A stretch of 64,000 nt of DNA from Rhizomys pruinosus (lineage: Eukaryota; Chordata; Mammalia; Rodentia; Spalacidae), in the NCBI GenBank assembly GCA_009823505.1, contig VZQC01001067.1, positions 261,075 to 325,074 of the forward strand, given 5' to 3'. The notes beneath the pieces were generated by a model. That model had not been told where the DNA came from. It was given only the letters and a program-made list of their open reading frames with translations, and did no database searches. Positions 32,037-44,769 of this stretch are shown one piece after another (the stretch's first letter is position 1; each line of letters begins with the position of its first letter). The position numbers and the translations under genes are program-made.

Positions 32037-32365
32037 ATATATAGATATATATATATATATATTATATATAGATATATATTATATAGCATTGCATGAGTGA
32101 AGCAATACAAATTGGAGGGAACAACAACAAAAAAAAGAGAAAAAAAACTGGGACAAAGAAAACTAACTGAACGCAAGTTCTCCCCAAAGCAATAATCCTC
32201 TGTGTTTTGAAACTTTAAAAAGACTCAGTAAAAGATACAAGGCAGGTATGGCAGAAGAATGAACTGGGTGGGGGTAGGGGGCATGGAAAGGAAATGAATC
32301 TAAATTGGACTGAGAAATGATGTATGAAATGCACAAACACCTCAATAAACATTTTAAAAAGAATT
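32037..32365 (+). mobile_element. Type B-like retroposon 3' part
   Basis: TA-rich tract (32037-32085), then AAGCAATACAAATTGGAGGG, AGACTCAGTAAAAGATACAA, the purine tract GGTGGGGGTAGGGGGCATGG, and CAATAAACATTTTAAAAAG at the end. Same order as at 62880-63505. The AATAAA close to the end is a likely poly(A) signal. Confidence 0.8.
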
Positions 32366-32394
32366 AAAACTCAATTCCAATGTTTAAAAAAAAA

Positions 32395-32545
32395 TAAAAG
32401 AAAGAGACATCTTATACTTGCAGGTAATGGATAGAACTAGAAGCCTTATGTAATTGAAGTTACACGTTCCCAGAAAAACAAATGAGGTAGGGATGCTCCA
32501 TCATTTGTGATACCTAGAACCAAATCTAATTTAAAGTAAAAAATA
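32395..32545 (+). mobile_element. L1 3'-region fragment
   Basis: CAGGTAATGGATAGAACTAG, CAGAAAAACAAATGAGGTAG and ATCATTTGTGATACCTAG follow the L1 3' region order seen also at 31400-31500. Confidence 0.65.
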
Positions 32546-32884
32546 ATTCTTTTTTAATAAATATAATACCTGATATTACAAAAATTAACTGTAATGTGGG
32601 CGAATAATAAAGTAATTAATATAAATATAATCCTGATATTACTAATAAACTTACTGTATAATATATATATATAATATATATTTATATTTTCTCTGCCTAC
32701 AACACTCTGTCACAGGTGGATCCTCAACATGTTTTGGGCCTAGCCTATAGTTTCTTTTCAGCATGTCATATTGGCAAATGCGTGGCATTGAATTGACCAC
32801 ACTCAGAAGAACAAAAATACAAAAGACTGGGTAAAGAACAACTGAAACAGTAAATTTTTGCCCCAAAGTGTAAATTTCTGAATT

Positions 32885-33015
32885 AAATAATTTTAAAATA
32901 ACTGAGAGATGCAAGACATGTTGCAGGAAATGCATGAATTTTGATGGAGTGGGGGGAAGGAAGGGGTCTAAATTTGATTAAGATAGATTATTGAAATGTA
33001 AATGTGCAATTAAAA
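32885..33015 (+). mobile_element. Retroposon 3' end (type B/C-like)
   Basis: GATGCAAGACATG, GAATGCATGAATTTTGATG (clear in the second copy at 41454), GAGTGGGGGGAAGGAAGGGG, and CTAAATTTGATTAAG before an A-rich end. Short, 5'-truncated. Confidence 0.7.
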
Positions 33016-33265
33016 AAATCGGTAGCTTTCCAATATACCAATAACAAACATGTGTGTTAAGTGAAATTAGAAAATATCATCACAATAGCTTCAAAAAACA
33101 TGTTAGAATAAACCTAACAAAGAAAAAGCATGCTCTATAAGGAAAATGTTAAAACACCAAGGAAAGAAACTAGAGAATGGAAATATTTTCCAGTCTCCAT
33201 GGATTGGCAGAATTAATAACACGATTGCAATCTATATATTCAACCTATAAAATACCCATTGACAG
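33016..33265 (+). mobile_element. L1 ORF2 fragment
   Basis: CCAATATACCAATAACAAAC, AAGGAAAATGTTAAAACACC, and TCTCCATGGATTGGCAGAAT correspond to the L1 ORF2 segment that is also at 10060-10280. Decayed, and repeated at 41570-41800. Confidence 0.85.
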
Positions 33266-33339
33266 TACAATTCTCTGTCCCATTGTGAATGGTAAGACAT
33301 ATAAAAGCAAGTAAAAGGTGAGAGACATTCACATGTAGA

Positions 33340-33523
33340 AAGCTTTTCTTTTCTTTTTTTTTTTTTTTTTTTTTTTTTTGTCTTTTCGAGACAAGGTCTC
33401 CCTGTATGCCCCAGCTGTCTGAATTCACTCTGTAGACCATGGCGCTCTTGAACTCATAGATCAACTGCACTTCTGCACCCCAACTTAGTGCTAGGATTTA
33501 AAGCATGCACCACAACGCCCGAC
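33340..33523 (-). mobile_element. B1 SINE, noisy
   Basis: A long T-run, then GAGACAAGGTCTCCCTGTAT, CCCAGCTGTCTGAATTCACT, CTGTAGACCATGGCGCTC, ending at CAACGCCCGAC before N 33524. The second copy has a cleaner version at 41895-42045. Confidence 0.88.
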
Positions 33524-33524
33524 N

Positions 33525-33589
33525 TTTCTTCCTCTTCTCCCCTTTCCTTCCCCCCTTTTCCCCTTCCTCCTTACAACCAATCGTTTCCG
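33525..33589. other. Pyrimidine-rich joint after single N
   Basis: 65 bases of CT-rich sequence with no counterpart in the first copy, just after the N at 33524. Likely low-quality read end. Confidence 0.5.
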
Positions 33590-36500
33590 ATAAACATTAG
33601 AAGTACTGTACTAAATATATTTCCGGCTCATACATAGGGACATGTTAAACATATACTCACACTCCTTTTAACTTTTGAAACAAACAGTTTTCATGTAATA
33701 AAATCTTTTATTATCTATTTTTTCCTTTGCTGTTTTCACAAAATTGTTTTTATTTTTCATTTTTGTTCTTTCTAAATTTTTTAATTTTTATTGATGCTCT
33801 TTTGTTGTGCATTCCATACATTTTTCCAATTCAGTTCAGGCTTATTTCCCTTTTTTTCCCTCCCCCCACCACAATATTATCTTTCCAGATCATGCATTCT
33901 CCGACATAAATTTCTGTACCTGCATACCGTCTCTCAGTTTTTCTTTTTTCATTCTTTGTATGCTATTACGTGATAATCCTCTTCAATGCAGACAAAGCAT
34001 CCCTTCATGCAATTAATTCTTATCTGAAGGCTCTTTGGTTTTTTGTGCCATTTCTAACCCCTTACAGCTCTTTTCACCATCTATATCCTTTTCAGTGGGT
34101 TTTTTTTTACGGTGACAGGTTGTTTGTTCAACTCAAGTTGGATAAATTGATGTGTCCCGGACTATCATTTGCTTGTAGTTTCTAACCTTTACCCACAATC
34201 GAAGTCCTTACCATAAATTCTACCACGAACCATATTCCGCAGGGTTGTTTCCTATAGGCTTAAAAAGGGGCACGCACAGGTTGTGAGTGGTGAGAGGTAA
34301 AAAGGTTAAAACTAGTTCCCTCTCTCTGAGCCGTCTTGTTGTCTTGGACTTTGGTCATTTCTGGCTGTTTCATTTCATGGCTGACAGTTTGTCCAGGAAT
34401 AACCTTTCGATTCCTACTAATGAAGAACAAAGCAATTAGATATATAGTATTTAAGCAGCATCAATAGTTTCTCCCTATGGTAGGTTACTTTCGCTAGACA
34501 ACATTTTTTAAGTTATACATTTTACAACATTGGATCCTTATAGACATGTTCAGTATTGTGACTGTTAGAAAATATATGTGTGGGTTAAGACATGACATTT
34601 ATCCCCAGACAATTAGCTGTGATCAGCCATACCCTAGGAAAACAAAATATCGTAACACAAGTATTGGAAACAACATGTATAGGCCATAGACTGATGAATA
34701 TTCTGTTTGTGGTATTTGTTGCTTGGTTGCGAGCAGTAATTATGTTGTAAATGCAACAAGAAAAAAAACAAACTTCCTTTCCCTTTTGTAAAAGCTGATT
34801 AAAGATTTTTTATGAGACAACTCGTTCCCTTTCCACTTCATATACCTGATGATGTGCTGTTCCAAAAAATATGAACAAGCCTTTTTGGTCCTATGTTCAA
34901 GGTTTGAGGACAGGAGGGTTGGAAGAGAAATCCATAATACTCATTCTCATGAAACTAATATGAGTTCCCCTTTGGGCGTATTTCACTCCAAGTGGTTCTC
35001 TTCACCTCTCTTTCTGCACCATTGTGGACAACCAATGCTTGGGATTCCGACGTTAATCTAATCTTGAACTGTGAACTGAAAATAAAATTTTCTCCCCTGA
35101 ATTGCATTTTGTCAGAGTTTATTTTTAGCAAAGCAACACAGGAAATTGGGAAACTAGAGAGTAGGAGGAGAAGAAACTTTGAAAGGAAGGGAGAATTTCC
35201 ACCAAAATCAATCCAGGGCTGGCCAAGACCCGGAGCAGGGTGATCAGGGTTACTATGCCTTTAGGCTATGTGCTTGTGAGCATCCAACTTTAGGAGGAGG
35301 TCAACTGTGGTCTAACAATAAGCTTTCTCTAACAGATCCATAAATTATTTTCTGGGGAGGGGTATCTGCTGACTTCAAGGGGCAGCACTTTCTTCAAATG
35401 CATACTCACTACTCTCTCCTTTGATCTTTCACCCATAACAAGTCTGGGCAGGAGGACGCTCTCCTGCCCATGCGTCATGGCACCCACTTCACGCTGATCA
35501 GTGGATAACTCTGCGCTCCACTCCCCAGGCATTCTCTTGCTGCTCTCTCTCTCTCTCGCTCTTCTCTCCTCTCTCTTCTCTCTCCCCCGTTTCTCGGTTG
35601 CACACCCTGGACCATCTCCCTGTGTGTTATCTGCTTGCCTTTCAAAGACATCTAATTCTTTCTTCATCCTACAGAAAATACTGGATGACCACCCCTCACC
35701 CATAAACCCCATACAGGTGGCTCTATTTTCAAATGTAAATTGGTCTCCCCAATGTTTTTATTATTGCGGTGACGGAATTGAAAATGGCCCCCACCACCAC
35801 ACAGTAAAATATTACGTAATCTATTTGTGTTTTAATTTAAATGCTTTGAATTTGGTTCCTATCATTTTTGGTCAAAGTTAGCATATTCCCCTTTCTCCTT
35901 TTTACCCTTACCCCCACCTCAGTCCATGCACTCTGCCATAACTGCTACCTGTATCTTCTCTCGGTCTTTTTTTGTTTAGGCATTCACATTTTTTCTCCGT
36001 TATTTCTTATATATTACCCTATATAATATGTCTAATTCCACCCATACAGTTTGTTTTTTTTTTTTTCAAAGTATGTGTTATTTTGGTGCTCGTGTCTGTG
36101 TATATGAGTATTCTAGACCATGTGACCTAGAAGACCAATTAGAAGAGGGTCAGAGTCCTTATAGCTAGAGTTTCATTGTATTGTGAGCCAGTTACATGGT
36201 TTGTTGGGACCTGAAACTTCTGGGCTCTCTCGCAAGAGATAATCAAATGTTCCTTACTACTAAATTCTCTCTCTGCATAACCTACAATATATATTATTTC
36301 TCTTGTTTGTAGCCCTTAATAGTGTTATAAAAAAGAAAAATTTTATTTATTTTATTTCTTTTTTTTTTTATCTTATGTTCGTATGCTGTATGAATTCTGC
36401 CTGCATGCAGTTTGTTTTTGCACACTAGTAGTTGTGCAATGCCGCGTGAGGTCCACGAAGAGGGTTGTTTGTTTGGATTCCCCTGGAACCTGAGTTTCCC

Positions 36501-39500
36501 TTCCTGGAATGGGAAGTTTCATTCAGACGGTGTCTCGCCCGCACATGTGGTGCTGGGGATGAATAAGCTTGGATTTTTATACTCAGCACTGATTCCCTCT
36601 ATTTTTTTCTTGTATTCATGGTGGTCTGGTTGACGTGCAGGATTAATGTATAAGATAAAGATACTGATGCATTGGCTGTAATGAAATAAGTATTATTTTA
36701 CAGGGTCTTAAAGATGCACAGGAAAAGAGAAATCTGATGATTGACAGTAACCGTTAACTAATTATAAATATGAGAATTGAAAAGGCATTATAATGAAAGC
36801 AGATATTGTCTTGTTAACACTAATAAAATCTCGTATCGTTAATGTTATTTTATGATTTCAGTTTATGCGCCAATTGATGCTCTTAGTCGCCAATAGACTC
36901 CTATCTAACGAGCTACACTATGGGATAGGTTGGTCAGTATATCACACTACATAGACAGATTCTCTCCTCTTTTTCATCTCTCCGTCTCTCTCTCCATCTC
37001 TCCTCTTCTCTCTCTACTCTCTTTCATGTTGGCATATATATGTACTTCGGATATATTAATTTATTTCTTTCTCATTTCCATTTCCCTTTCCTTCCTGATT
37101 TTGCCTTTTTTGAACAACATTATGGCTTTCTTGTTGACACTTGAACCTCCCCACATAAACCTAGGCTCAGCTTGGCCAGGGAGACTTAGGATCTCTCCCA
37201 TACTTCTGCCAATTCTGGGGTTATAAATTCATGCTATACATCATGGCACTTGGCTTTCTTATTTTGGTGCTGGCGACCCAATCTCAAGTAATCATGCTTG
37301 CACAGCAGGCACTTTCATTACCAACGGACGTCATCTCTACCATGGTGTCATATTAGTGCCCACTAATATGAGGAACTTTATGTAAATATTATATTTTATG
37401 TTTAGCAACTTTTCTGACTTTCTTGACTATTTTATGTACATGATAGTTCTACTCAGCAATGATTCCTGTCTGCGATTAAGGGAATCATTCCGTTTTTCAA
37501 AGAAATTTAAGCAATTAAGTCTTCTCTTAACTACACTAGAATACTGTACTTTTTGTTCAGTACAGATTTTACCATAGTAAGTAAAATTATACTTCCCAAA
37601 AAACCAGGAGGTGGACAGATGAATGAGAAACAGAGCCTCACTACACGGTGTGAAACAGGGAATAAAAGCTTTAAACTTTTCAAGTACCTTGTTAAGTGAT
37701 TTTATAAGATGAGATGAATGAGGGCCATTTAAGAAATTAGTTCTGACTACAAAGGATCTTATACTGTCGATAGTACTTATAGCAACAGTTCACTGAAACG
37801 AAGCTTAGAAAAGGAGAGATTAAGGCTATGGGAAAGGCTAAAACATCCATTAGAAACTAGAAACCACATTACAGTCATTTCCAGGACTGACAAGCATTAG
37901 CTCATGGCGATCCATGCTTATCAGATCTGTAGTAGGCCCGAGGTGCATCTCTAGCACTGTTAATAAAATTGTTTTCAGGTGATGATCTTGGAGAAAGAGA
38001 TAACCCTTAGATGTCATCCCATTACTTTCTCATGATTCACCTTATTAGAGATGTACATTTGATCACTATTTGTATTTGATCTGGATGAGATAATTTTTAC
38101 ATCTAATGTACTATTTGTAATAAGCATACCTTACATCTGGCAGTTGGAACTATGCTGATCAAAACTACTATAATCTTGACATTGTGCTGGGCAATGAGAT
38201 TGTGAAGATGGCTCAAACAAAAGATCCTAGATAACCAACAGCAATACCTGGCAAAAGAGCCAATGACAGGGGTCTTTAATCACTATAGCAGACTGTTCTA
38301 AACCTATATACGAGTCCAGCAGTCATAATAAACAGCTCTCTGGGTATTTGGCAAGCAAAACAGATCCATAGATCAACTGGAACAAATACTGAGAGCCAAA
38401 CTTGAGCCCATGCAATTTAAGCACCTATGTTGACCATTTTCCGGTTGGCCCCCCTTTTCCTCCTTTTCCTCCCATGGGCAAAACTCAATGGAGAACAGAC
38501 AGCCTTTCAATCTTACAGCAAACGTTTCGGGTGTTGGAAAACTGGATTACCACTTATTAGAAACAAATGAACTATTATATCCTTTTATCATCTCACCCTA
38601 GTACTAAAAATAACTCCAAATGGATAATTAAAGACCTCAAGTTGAAAACCTGAAATTTATGAAAATTGTAGCAAGATAAACCATGGCGTATAGCTCAAGA
38701 CATAGTGCATAGAGAAGAGATCTTGCTTCTAACTTCAGAGTGTGTAGGAATATAATGTCAAAGCGTTTGACAGGTGGGTGATCTTATTGACACTAAAATT
38801 TCTCTGTATATCAGAAAGAAACCAATCAAGGAAGTAGAGAGCAAAACCACTGAGTGGAAAGAAACTATACCAGTTGAAACATTCTGACAGTGCTATTAAC
38901 ATCCAGATATATCACAAACTACTCAAAAAACCAAAGGAGCTATAAAACAAAGCACCCACTCAGAGAAATCCTTTGTAGCACCTGTTTTGGAGGCAGAGGC
39001 AGGCCAGATCCTATGTTCAATAGCAACAGCCTGGTGCTACATATGGGTTTCAGACGACCATGGAGCTACAGAGACATCTTGTCTCAAAAAACAGAAACAA
39101 AACAAAAAAAAAAGATTGAATTAAGAGGTCTGAACATAGGACTCCACATATAAAGACAGTACACAGAGGCTGAGAAAAAGATCTTACAATGTTCAAGGTA
39201 CTATAAATTCACGGGTATATGCAAGTTAAAACACGTTAGGATTTCTCTTACTCCCATAAGACTGGCTATAATCAAGAAAAAAAAGGATAGGAAATGTTGG
39301 AGGCTGTGGAGACGAAAAGGGGAATGCTCATCCCTGTGGTGAGAATGTTAACTCCTGAACCCCTACTGGAAAGTGTTTGGGAGACTTTAAAAGACTCAAA
39401 ATGAGCCTACTACTGACTCCTGTCATACCACTCCTGGGAATTTACCCAACAAGACTCATCTTATTCCAGAGATACATGCACGTCTATGTTCATTGCTCTC

Positions 39501-42050
39501 TTACTAATACCGTGGAAGAGCTGGAACCACAACCAAATGTCCCTACTAAACGCAGTTAGATAAAGAAAAGTGTAGGGGCTGGAGAGATGCCTAGCAGTTA
39601 AGAGCACCGACCCTCCTTACGAGGACCCGGGTTCGCTCCAGCACACATATGGTGGCCAAGAACCGTCTTGAACAATCCAATTCCACGGAGAAACTCCAGT
39701 TCCAGGGGAATCGCACACACCTCTTCTGACCTCCGCGGCATTGCACGACGCAGGTACACATACTTACATGCAGACAGTACCTATTCATAACCATACAGAA
39801 ATAAATAATTAAAAAATTGAAAATTACAAAATGAGTACACGAATCACGTGTAAGAATTTATAATAATTCTATATAATTTAAAGAAAGACCACATCATGAA
39901 CTTTGCACGGTAAATGGATGAACTAGAAGATTATGCCAAGTGAAATAACACAGTCCTGAGAAAACAAATCAATGAATGTATCCCTCTATTGTGATGTTAG
40001 CACTACGCATTGGTTGTAAGGTATAATTGAGAAAATGCTGGGGGGTGGCGAGAGGCCTAGCGGTTAAGAGCGCCGACACTCTTACAGAGGACCCGGGTTC
40101 GCGTCCCCAGCACCCACACGGCCAGAGAACCGCATCGCAAACTCCAATTCCAGGAGAACTACTATTCCAGGGGATCCCGGACCCTCTTCGACCTCTGCAG
40201 CATTGCACAACCACGGGTGCGTCTAAACCTGCATGCAGACAGTACATTCATACACATACATTGAAACCTAAAATTAAAAAAAGAGAGAGAAATGCCAACA
40301 ATATTTCCTCCTTTCTGAAAGCAGCTGTGCTATTATAATTGTGACTCTTAACAGGTCTGGAATTAACTTACCATTATTTTGATTTGTTGTATATTGGCTA
40401 TATGGTGGTGAAGGGTTTGTTAGGCATTTTTAGGGTAATTAAGAAAATTTTCAAAAGTGAAAATGTGAATCCTGAAATATGATAGGAAATAACATACATT
40501 TTACTTTTCCCAGATTACATGATCATATTTTAAGTACCGGTGTGAATTGATTTGATATATATATATTATATTATTTATTTATGTATTTTTTTTTTTATAT
40601 AATATATTATTTAGTTGTTGTGACTTTTAAAGCAATACAAATTGAGGGAACAACAACAAAAAAAAGAACTGGGACAAAGAAACAACCAACTGAATGGCAA
40701 GTTCTCCCCAAACACATAATCCTCTGTTTTTGAAACTTTAAAAGATCAGTAAAAGATACAAGGCAGGTATGGCAGACAGAAGATGAACTGGGGTGGGGTA
40801 GGGGGCATGGAAAGGAAATGAATCTAAATTGGACTGAGAATGATGTATGAAATGCTACAAAACCTCAATAAACATTTTAAAAAGTATACATAACACAATG
40901 TCCAGTACTGAAAAAAAATAAAAGAAGAGACATCATGTATTTGCAGGTAAATGGATAGAACTAGAAGCCTTATAGCTAATGAAGTAATCAGTCCCAGAAA
41001 AACAAATGATGTAGGGATCTCCATCATTTGTGATTCCTAGAACACAAATCTCATTTAAAGTAAATAAATAATTCTTTTTTAATAAATATAATACCTGATA
41101 TTACTATAAATTAACTTGTAATGTGGGAATAATGAAGTAATTATATAGAAATATAATTAAATAAAAAAAAAAAAAAAATAGAAAAATTATATATATATAT
41201 ATATATATAATATATATATATTTCTCTGCCATACAAACTCTGTCAAGTGGGAATATTACAACATGTTTTGGAAGTCCAGCCTATAGTTTCTTTTCAGCGA
41301 TGTCATAATTTTGGCATAGTGTGGCTTGAATTGACCACAAATCAGAAGGAACAAAAATACAAAAAAGACTGGGTTAAAGAACCAACTGAAACAGTAAATT
41401 TTTGCCCCAAAGTGTAAATTTCTGAATTAAATAATTTTAAAATAACTGAGAAAAAGATGCAAGACATGTATGGCAGAATGCATGAATTTTGATGGAGTGG
41501 GGGGAAGGAAGGGGTCTAAATTTGATTAAGATATATTGTATGAAATGTAAAATGTGCAATTAAAAAAATCAGTAGCTTTCCAATATATCAATAACAAACA
41601 TGTTGTGTAAGAAATTAAGAAAATATCATTCACATAGCTTCAAAAAACATGTATAAGCATAAACCTAACAAAGAAAAAGCATGCTCTATAAGGAAAATGT
41701 TAAAACACCAAGGAAAGAAACTAGAGAATGGAAATATTTTCCAGTCTCCATGGATTGGCAGAATTAATAACACGATTGCAATCTATATATTCAACCTATA
41801 AAATACCCATTGACAGTACAATTCTCTGTCCCATTTGAATGGTAACACATTTTAAAGCAAGTAAGAAGGTGAGAGACATGCACATGTAGAAAGATTCTTT
41901 TCTTTTTTTTTTTTTTTTTGTTTTTTTTTGTCTTTCGAGACAAGGTCTCCCTGTAGCCCCAGCTGTCTGGAATTCACTCTGTAGACCAGGCTGGCCTTAG
42001 AATAAGATCCAACTGCCTCTGCCCCAATGAGTGCTAGGATTAACACTGCG
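33590..42050. repeat. Second, error-rich copy of 25905-33523
   Basis: The order of every element repeats that of the first copy: LTR-like end (35060), CT repeat (35545), truncated B2 (36350-36570), RSINE/B4 (37165-37340), L1 (38150-39990), two B2 SINEs (39574-39825, 40040-40285), type B end (40628-40885), L1 ORF2 (41570-41800) and B1 (41895-42045). Patches of 100-200 identical bases alternate with patches dense in single-base insertions and deletions. It lacks the 341-bp repeat and has an extra type C insertion. It looks like partly corrected long-read sequence. Confidence 0.92.
33710..34510 (-). mobile_element. Type C retroposon present only in the second copy
   Basis: Reversed 3' end TTTTTATTGATGCTCTTTTG, purine-tract complement TTTCCCTCCCCCCACCAC, GATCATGCATTCTCCGACAT, and on to TGTCCAGGAATAACCTTTCG and TTCCTACTAATGAAG, through a segment matching 44140-44230 in reverse. 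In the first copy, AATCAAATCTTACAAGCTAA (25986) runs straight across the site. The target-site duplication cannot be read through the noise. Confidence 0.82.
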
Positions 42051-43628
42051 GGCTAGCTTTCTTTTGCGAACCAGGACCACGAGACTCTGGAGGGGTATGG
42101 GACGATAGGCACTTTCTGAAACTTGTGGGACTGCGACTTGACCACGCCATCTCGGGTGGCACAAGCATCGCACACCGGTGGATGCCTAGGCCCTTGACCG
42201 TTTTCCCATAGCCCACGCCTAGTGGTATTCCCAACTTTGGCTCTTAGCCTGGACCCAAGAGACACCATGTTCCACTCTAGCCGTAGGATTCTCACCTGCC
42301 CAGGGCCTGCGACAGAATTCAGGCCATGGCTGAGCACCCCTTCCATCACGCCTCATACCCACTCACAACACACAGCTACCCAGATGGTGGGTCACCAAAG
42401 AAACTACTTTTTCCCAACTAGCATATCCCCGAACCGACAAATGCAGGCCTGCTTGCCTAACAGCACAAAATAATGCAGGAATGTCTCCAGTCCAGATGAG
42501 GTACTATGAAATTTCCAAAATTTATCTCTTGCTACAGCTTGCTTTTTTAAAATAGAGGAAGGGGGGGCCGGTGGGTGAGGGACACGGGTGATACTCGTTT
42601 AATGCTATTAATTGACGCTGAGTTCAACAAGTACCCCGTTTTGCCTAGACACTGTCTACAGGATACAGGTGTTATTGGATTTAGTAAAAGTAAATATGTG
42701 TATATTACACAACATTTGGTTTACAGACTCTGGATAAATACGTTAATGCATCTGAGTTAAATGGTAGATATAATTCCTGTTGTCCACATTTGTTTACATA
42801 AAATTTTAAGCAATAACTCTGGGATTGGCAACATAATCATGTTTTCATAGTTTCTCTGTTGTACAGTATCAACCTTGGTAGATTCCTCTTTAAGATGATT
42901 TAACATAATAAATTAAAAATGTTTGCTCCCCAAGTTAATCTATATAGTCACCAAAACAACAGGGGTAATTTATGAAATCTGACGCCTTGATTCCAACCTA
43001 TATGTATGTTAATACAACTGTCTTCTGGAGACTTTCTAATGAGGTTAAAAAAAAAAGGGGGGGTACAGAAAGACATGAAACCTTCTTGTCAAAAACACCT
43101 GCAAATTCAAATCTTAAAACTGACACTTGGGAAAAGATTTGTGTGTTTCCCAACAGCAAAAGCACAACTTAAGGCTGAGAAAGCGAAAGATACAGCTTTG
43201 CATTTGAGTAGGATATACCAGAATTAGTGCCAACTGAAAGGTTGACCCATCTGACATCGAAAAGGAAGAAAAGCCTCAGATTGCATAACATCGAACCCCT
43301 CGTGGCCCCTACATGTAACAACTATTTATATATGAGTCCTAATGATACCCACTTACCTTCTAGGTGCTCCTGCAAAGGTTTTGATTGCGAGACTTCTTAC
43401 CTCCCCCCCAGAAACAAGGAGAAATATGATGATGATTGGGTTGCTCTCCAACTGTAAATTGGAGACAGCTATTAGAGGTAATCTCTTCCTAAAAACTGGT
43501 TAAAACTGCCTTCTTTAATTGGACTCTAATAGAAAATGGAACTGTGGAAAAGGACTACTCTCTGTTCAGAACCAATTTAACACTAAGTCTTTTCTCCTTT
43601 CCAAAACTGCCTAGCAAAAATTATCATA
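42051..43628. other. Unidentified 1.6 kb segment, partly CpG-rich
   Basis: 42060-42360 is unusually rich in G+C and CpG for this window (for example GGGACGATAGGCAC, CATCGCACACCGGTGG). It has a 98-codon minus frame without a known domain. 42960-43450 has broken plus-strand frames (LTHLTSKRKKSLRLHN at 43239, then a CSCKGFDC stretch). It lies immediately 5' of a type C copy on the same strand, so it may be the element's missing upstream part or an unrelated insertion. Confidence 0.35.
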
Positions 43629-44768
43629 CAGAGCTCTGACATCAGTAATGGATTATTCTACCAGGGAGCTGTGGCCAGGGATCTAAGGCCCCACAAATGT
43701 AAAGGCTCCTTGCCTCTAAACTGGGATACCTGCAAGAAGAGGGGCATAAGGCTCGCTCGCTGAAGGATCTGACGTTAACATGGTTGAAAAGGCATTGGGA
43801 CCCACACATGCAGTGTACAGATGGCCTCTGGAACACCAGAGAGTGTTACACCAAGGGCCACTAAAACCAATAAAGCAAATAGGGTCTCCTGAGTCAAGCA
43901 AGACCTCCGTCAGCACCAGCTACACTTCACTGCCTGGAAATACTGGTGCAGCAGAGGCAGCCATATACGTATATCCCAATTATATTGCTATTTTGGCTCC
44001 TCTCCTGGAGAATAACCCATGGTATGATGCCACAAGCTTACATCTCTACAGGTAGGAGATGTACATAAGCCCAGTAAGAACCCTGTCCTACTTAAACAGG
44101 AAAAAAAAAATTGTAATTCATGGTATCTAACTATTTCTAATCTAAATCAATGGGCTATACCAAGTAACCTTACCATAACATAATGTTGTTTTTAAAATAT
44201 ACCTATATATCTAATTCGTGCTTCATTAGTAGGACGAAAGGTTATTCCTGGACAAATTGTCAGCCCATGAAGGAAACAGCCAGAATTGACCAGAGCTACA
44301 AACAACAAGCTCCAGAGGAGTGGACTGATCTGCTTCTCATCCACCTGTACCCCTTTTTCTAAGCCCAGGGCAATATCTGCGGAAGACGGGGCGTGGTAGT
44401 GAAGGGCTGCTGCGATTGGGGTGAATGGTGAAAGACTGGATGGTATGACACTTGAAAACTACAGCACTGTAGTTGACCCTCATCCCTGATCACCTGTTGA
44501 ACATACAACCCCCACCTGGATAGGTGGGCTGTGGGTGTTTGGCACACAGCCTGAAAATTGGTTTTACCTTGAATGATGGCTTGTACTCATGGATTATCAC
44601 TTAGCTAAAAAATGAAAAAAAAAAAACACACTGCTGAAAAATATGCAGACAGTTATGGCAGAATGCATGAATCGTTCGTGTTGGGGGGTGGGGGGGAAGG
44701 GAAAGGGAAATATGCTGACTGAATTGGAAAATAATGTATGAAATGCACAAAGCATCATAAAAAAAAAA
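43629..44768 (+). mobile_element. Type C retroposon, uninverted copy
   Basis: GAGCTCTGACATCAGTAATG (43630) begins the part shared with 5828-6402. CAGAGTGTTACACCAAGG-like, CAGCAGAGGCAGCCATATAC and ATAACCCATGGTATGATGCC follow. At 44240 GGTTATTCCTGGACAAATTG begins the 3' half, running to CATGGATTATCACTTAGC, GCAGAATGCATGAATCG, the purine tract GGGGGGTGGGGGGGAAGGGA and GTATGAAATGCACAAAGCAT, then an A-run. It gives the intact order of the family. No open frame longer than about 90 codons. Confidence 0.85.
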
Positions 44769-44769
44769 A

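Larger units (their letters stand above)
25905..33523. repeat. First copy of an ~8 kb direct duplication
   Basis: From TTTAGAAGTATGTACTAAAT (25895) onward the sequence recurs, in order, at 33600-42050. Its last 800 bases grow noisy towards the single N at 33524. For example, the 32921 region reads CATGTTGCAGGAAATGC where the second copy has the regular CATGTATGGCAGAATGC. Confidence 0.93.

Noticed and set aside
38431..38470. CT-rich insert (TTTTCCTCCTTTTCCTCCC) in the noisy copy, slightly like a sequencing adapter
   Set aside because: The likeness is limited to CT-rich composition. I cannot confirm an adapter from sequence alone, and similar CT-rich junk occurs at 33525-33589.
42053..42349. 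98-codon minus-strand frame in CpG-rich DNA
   Set aside because: High-GC DNA has fewer stop codons, so long frames arise easily. No domain recognised. Kept only as part of the unidentified segment.
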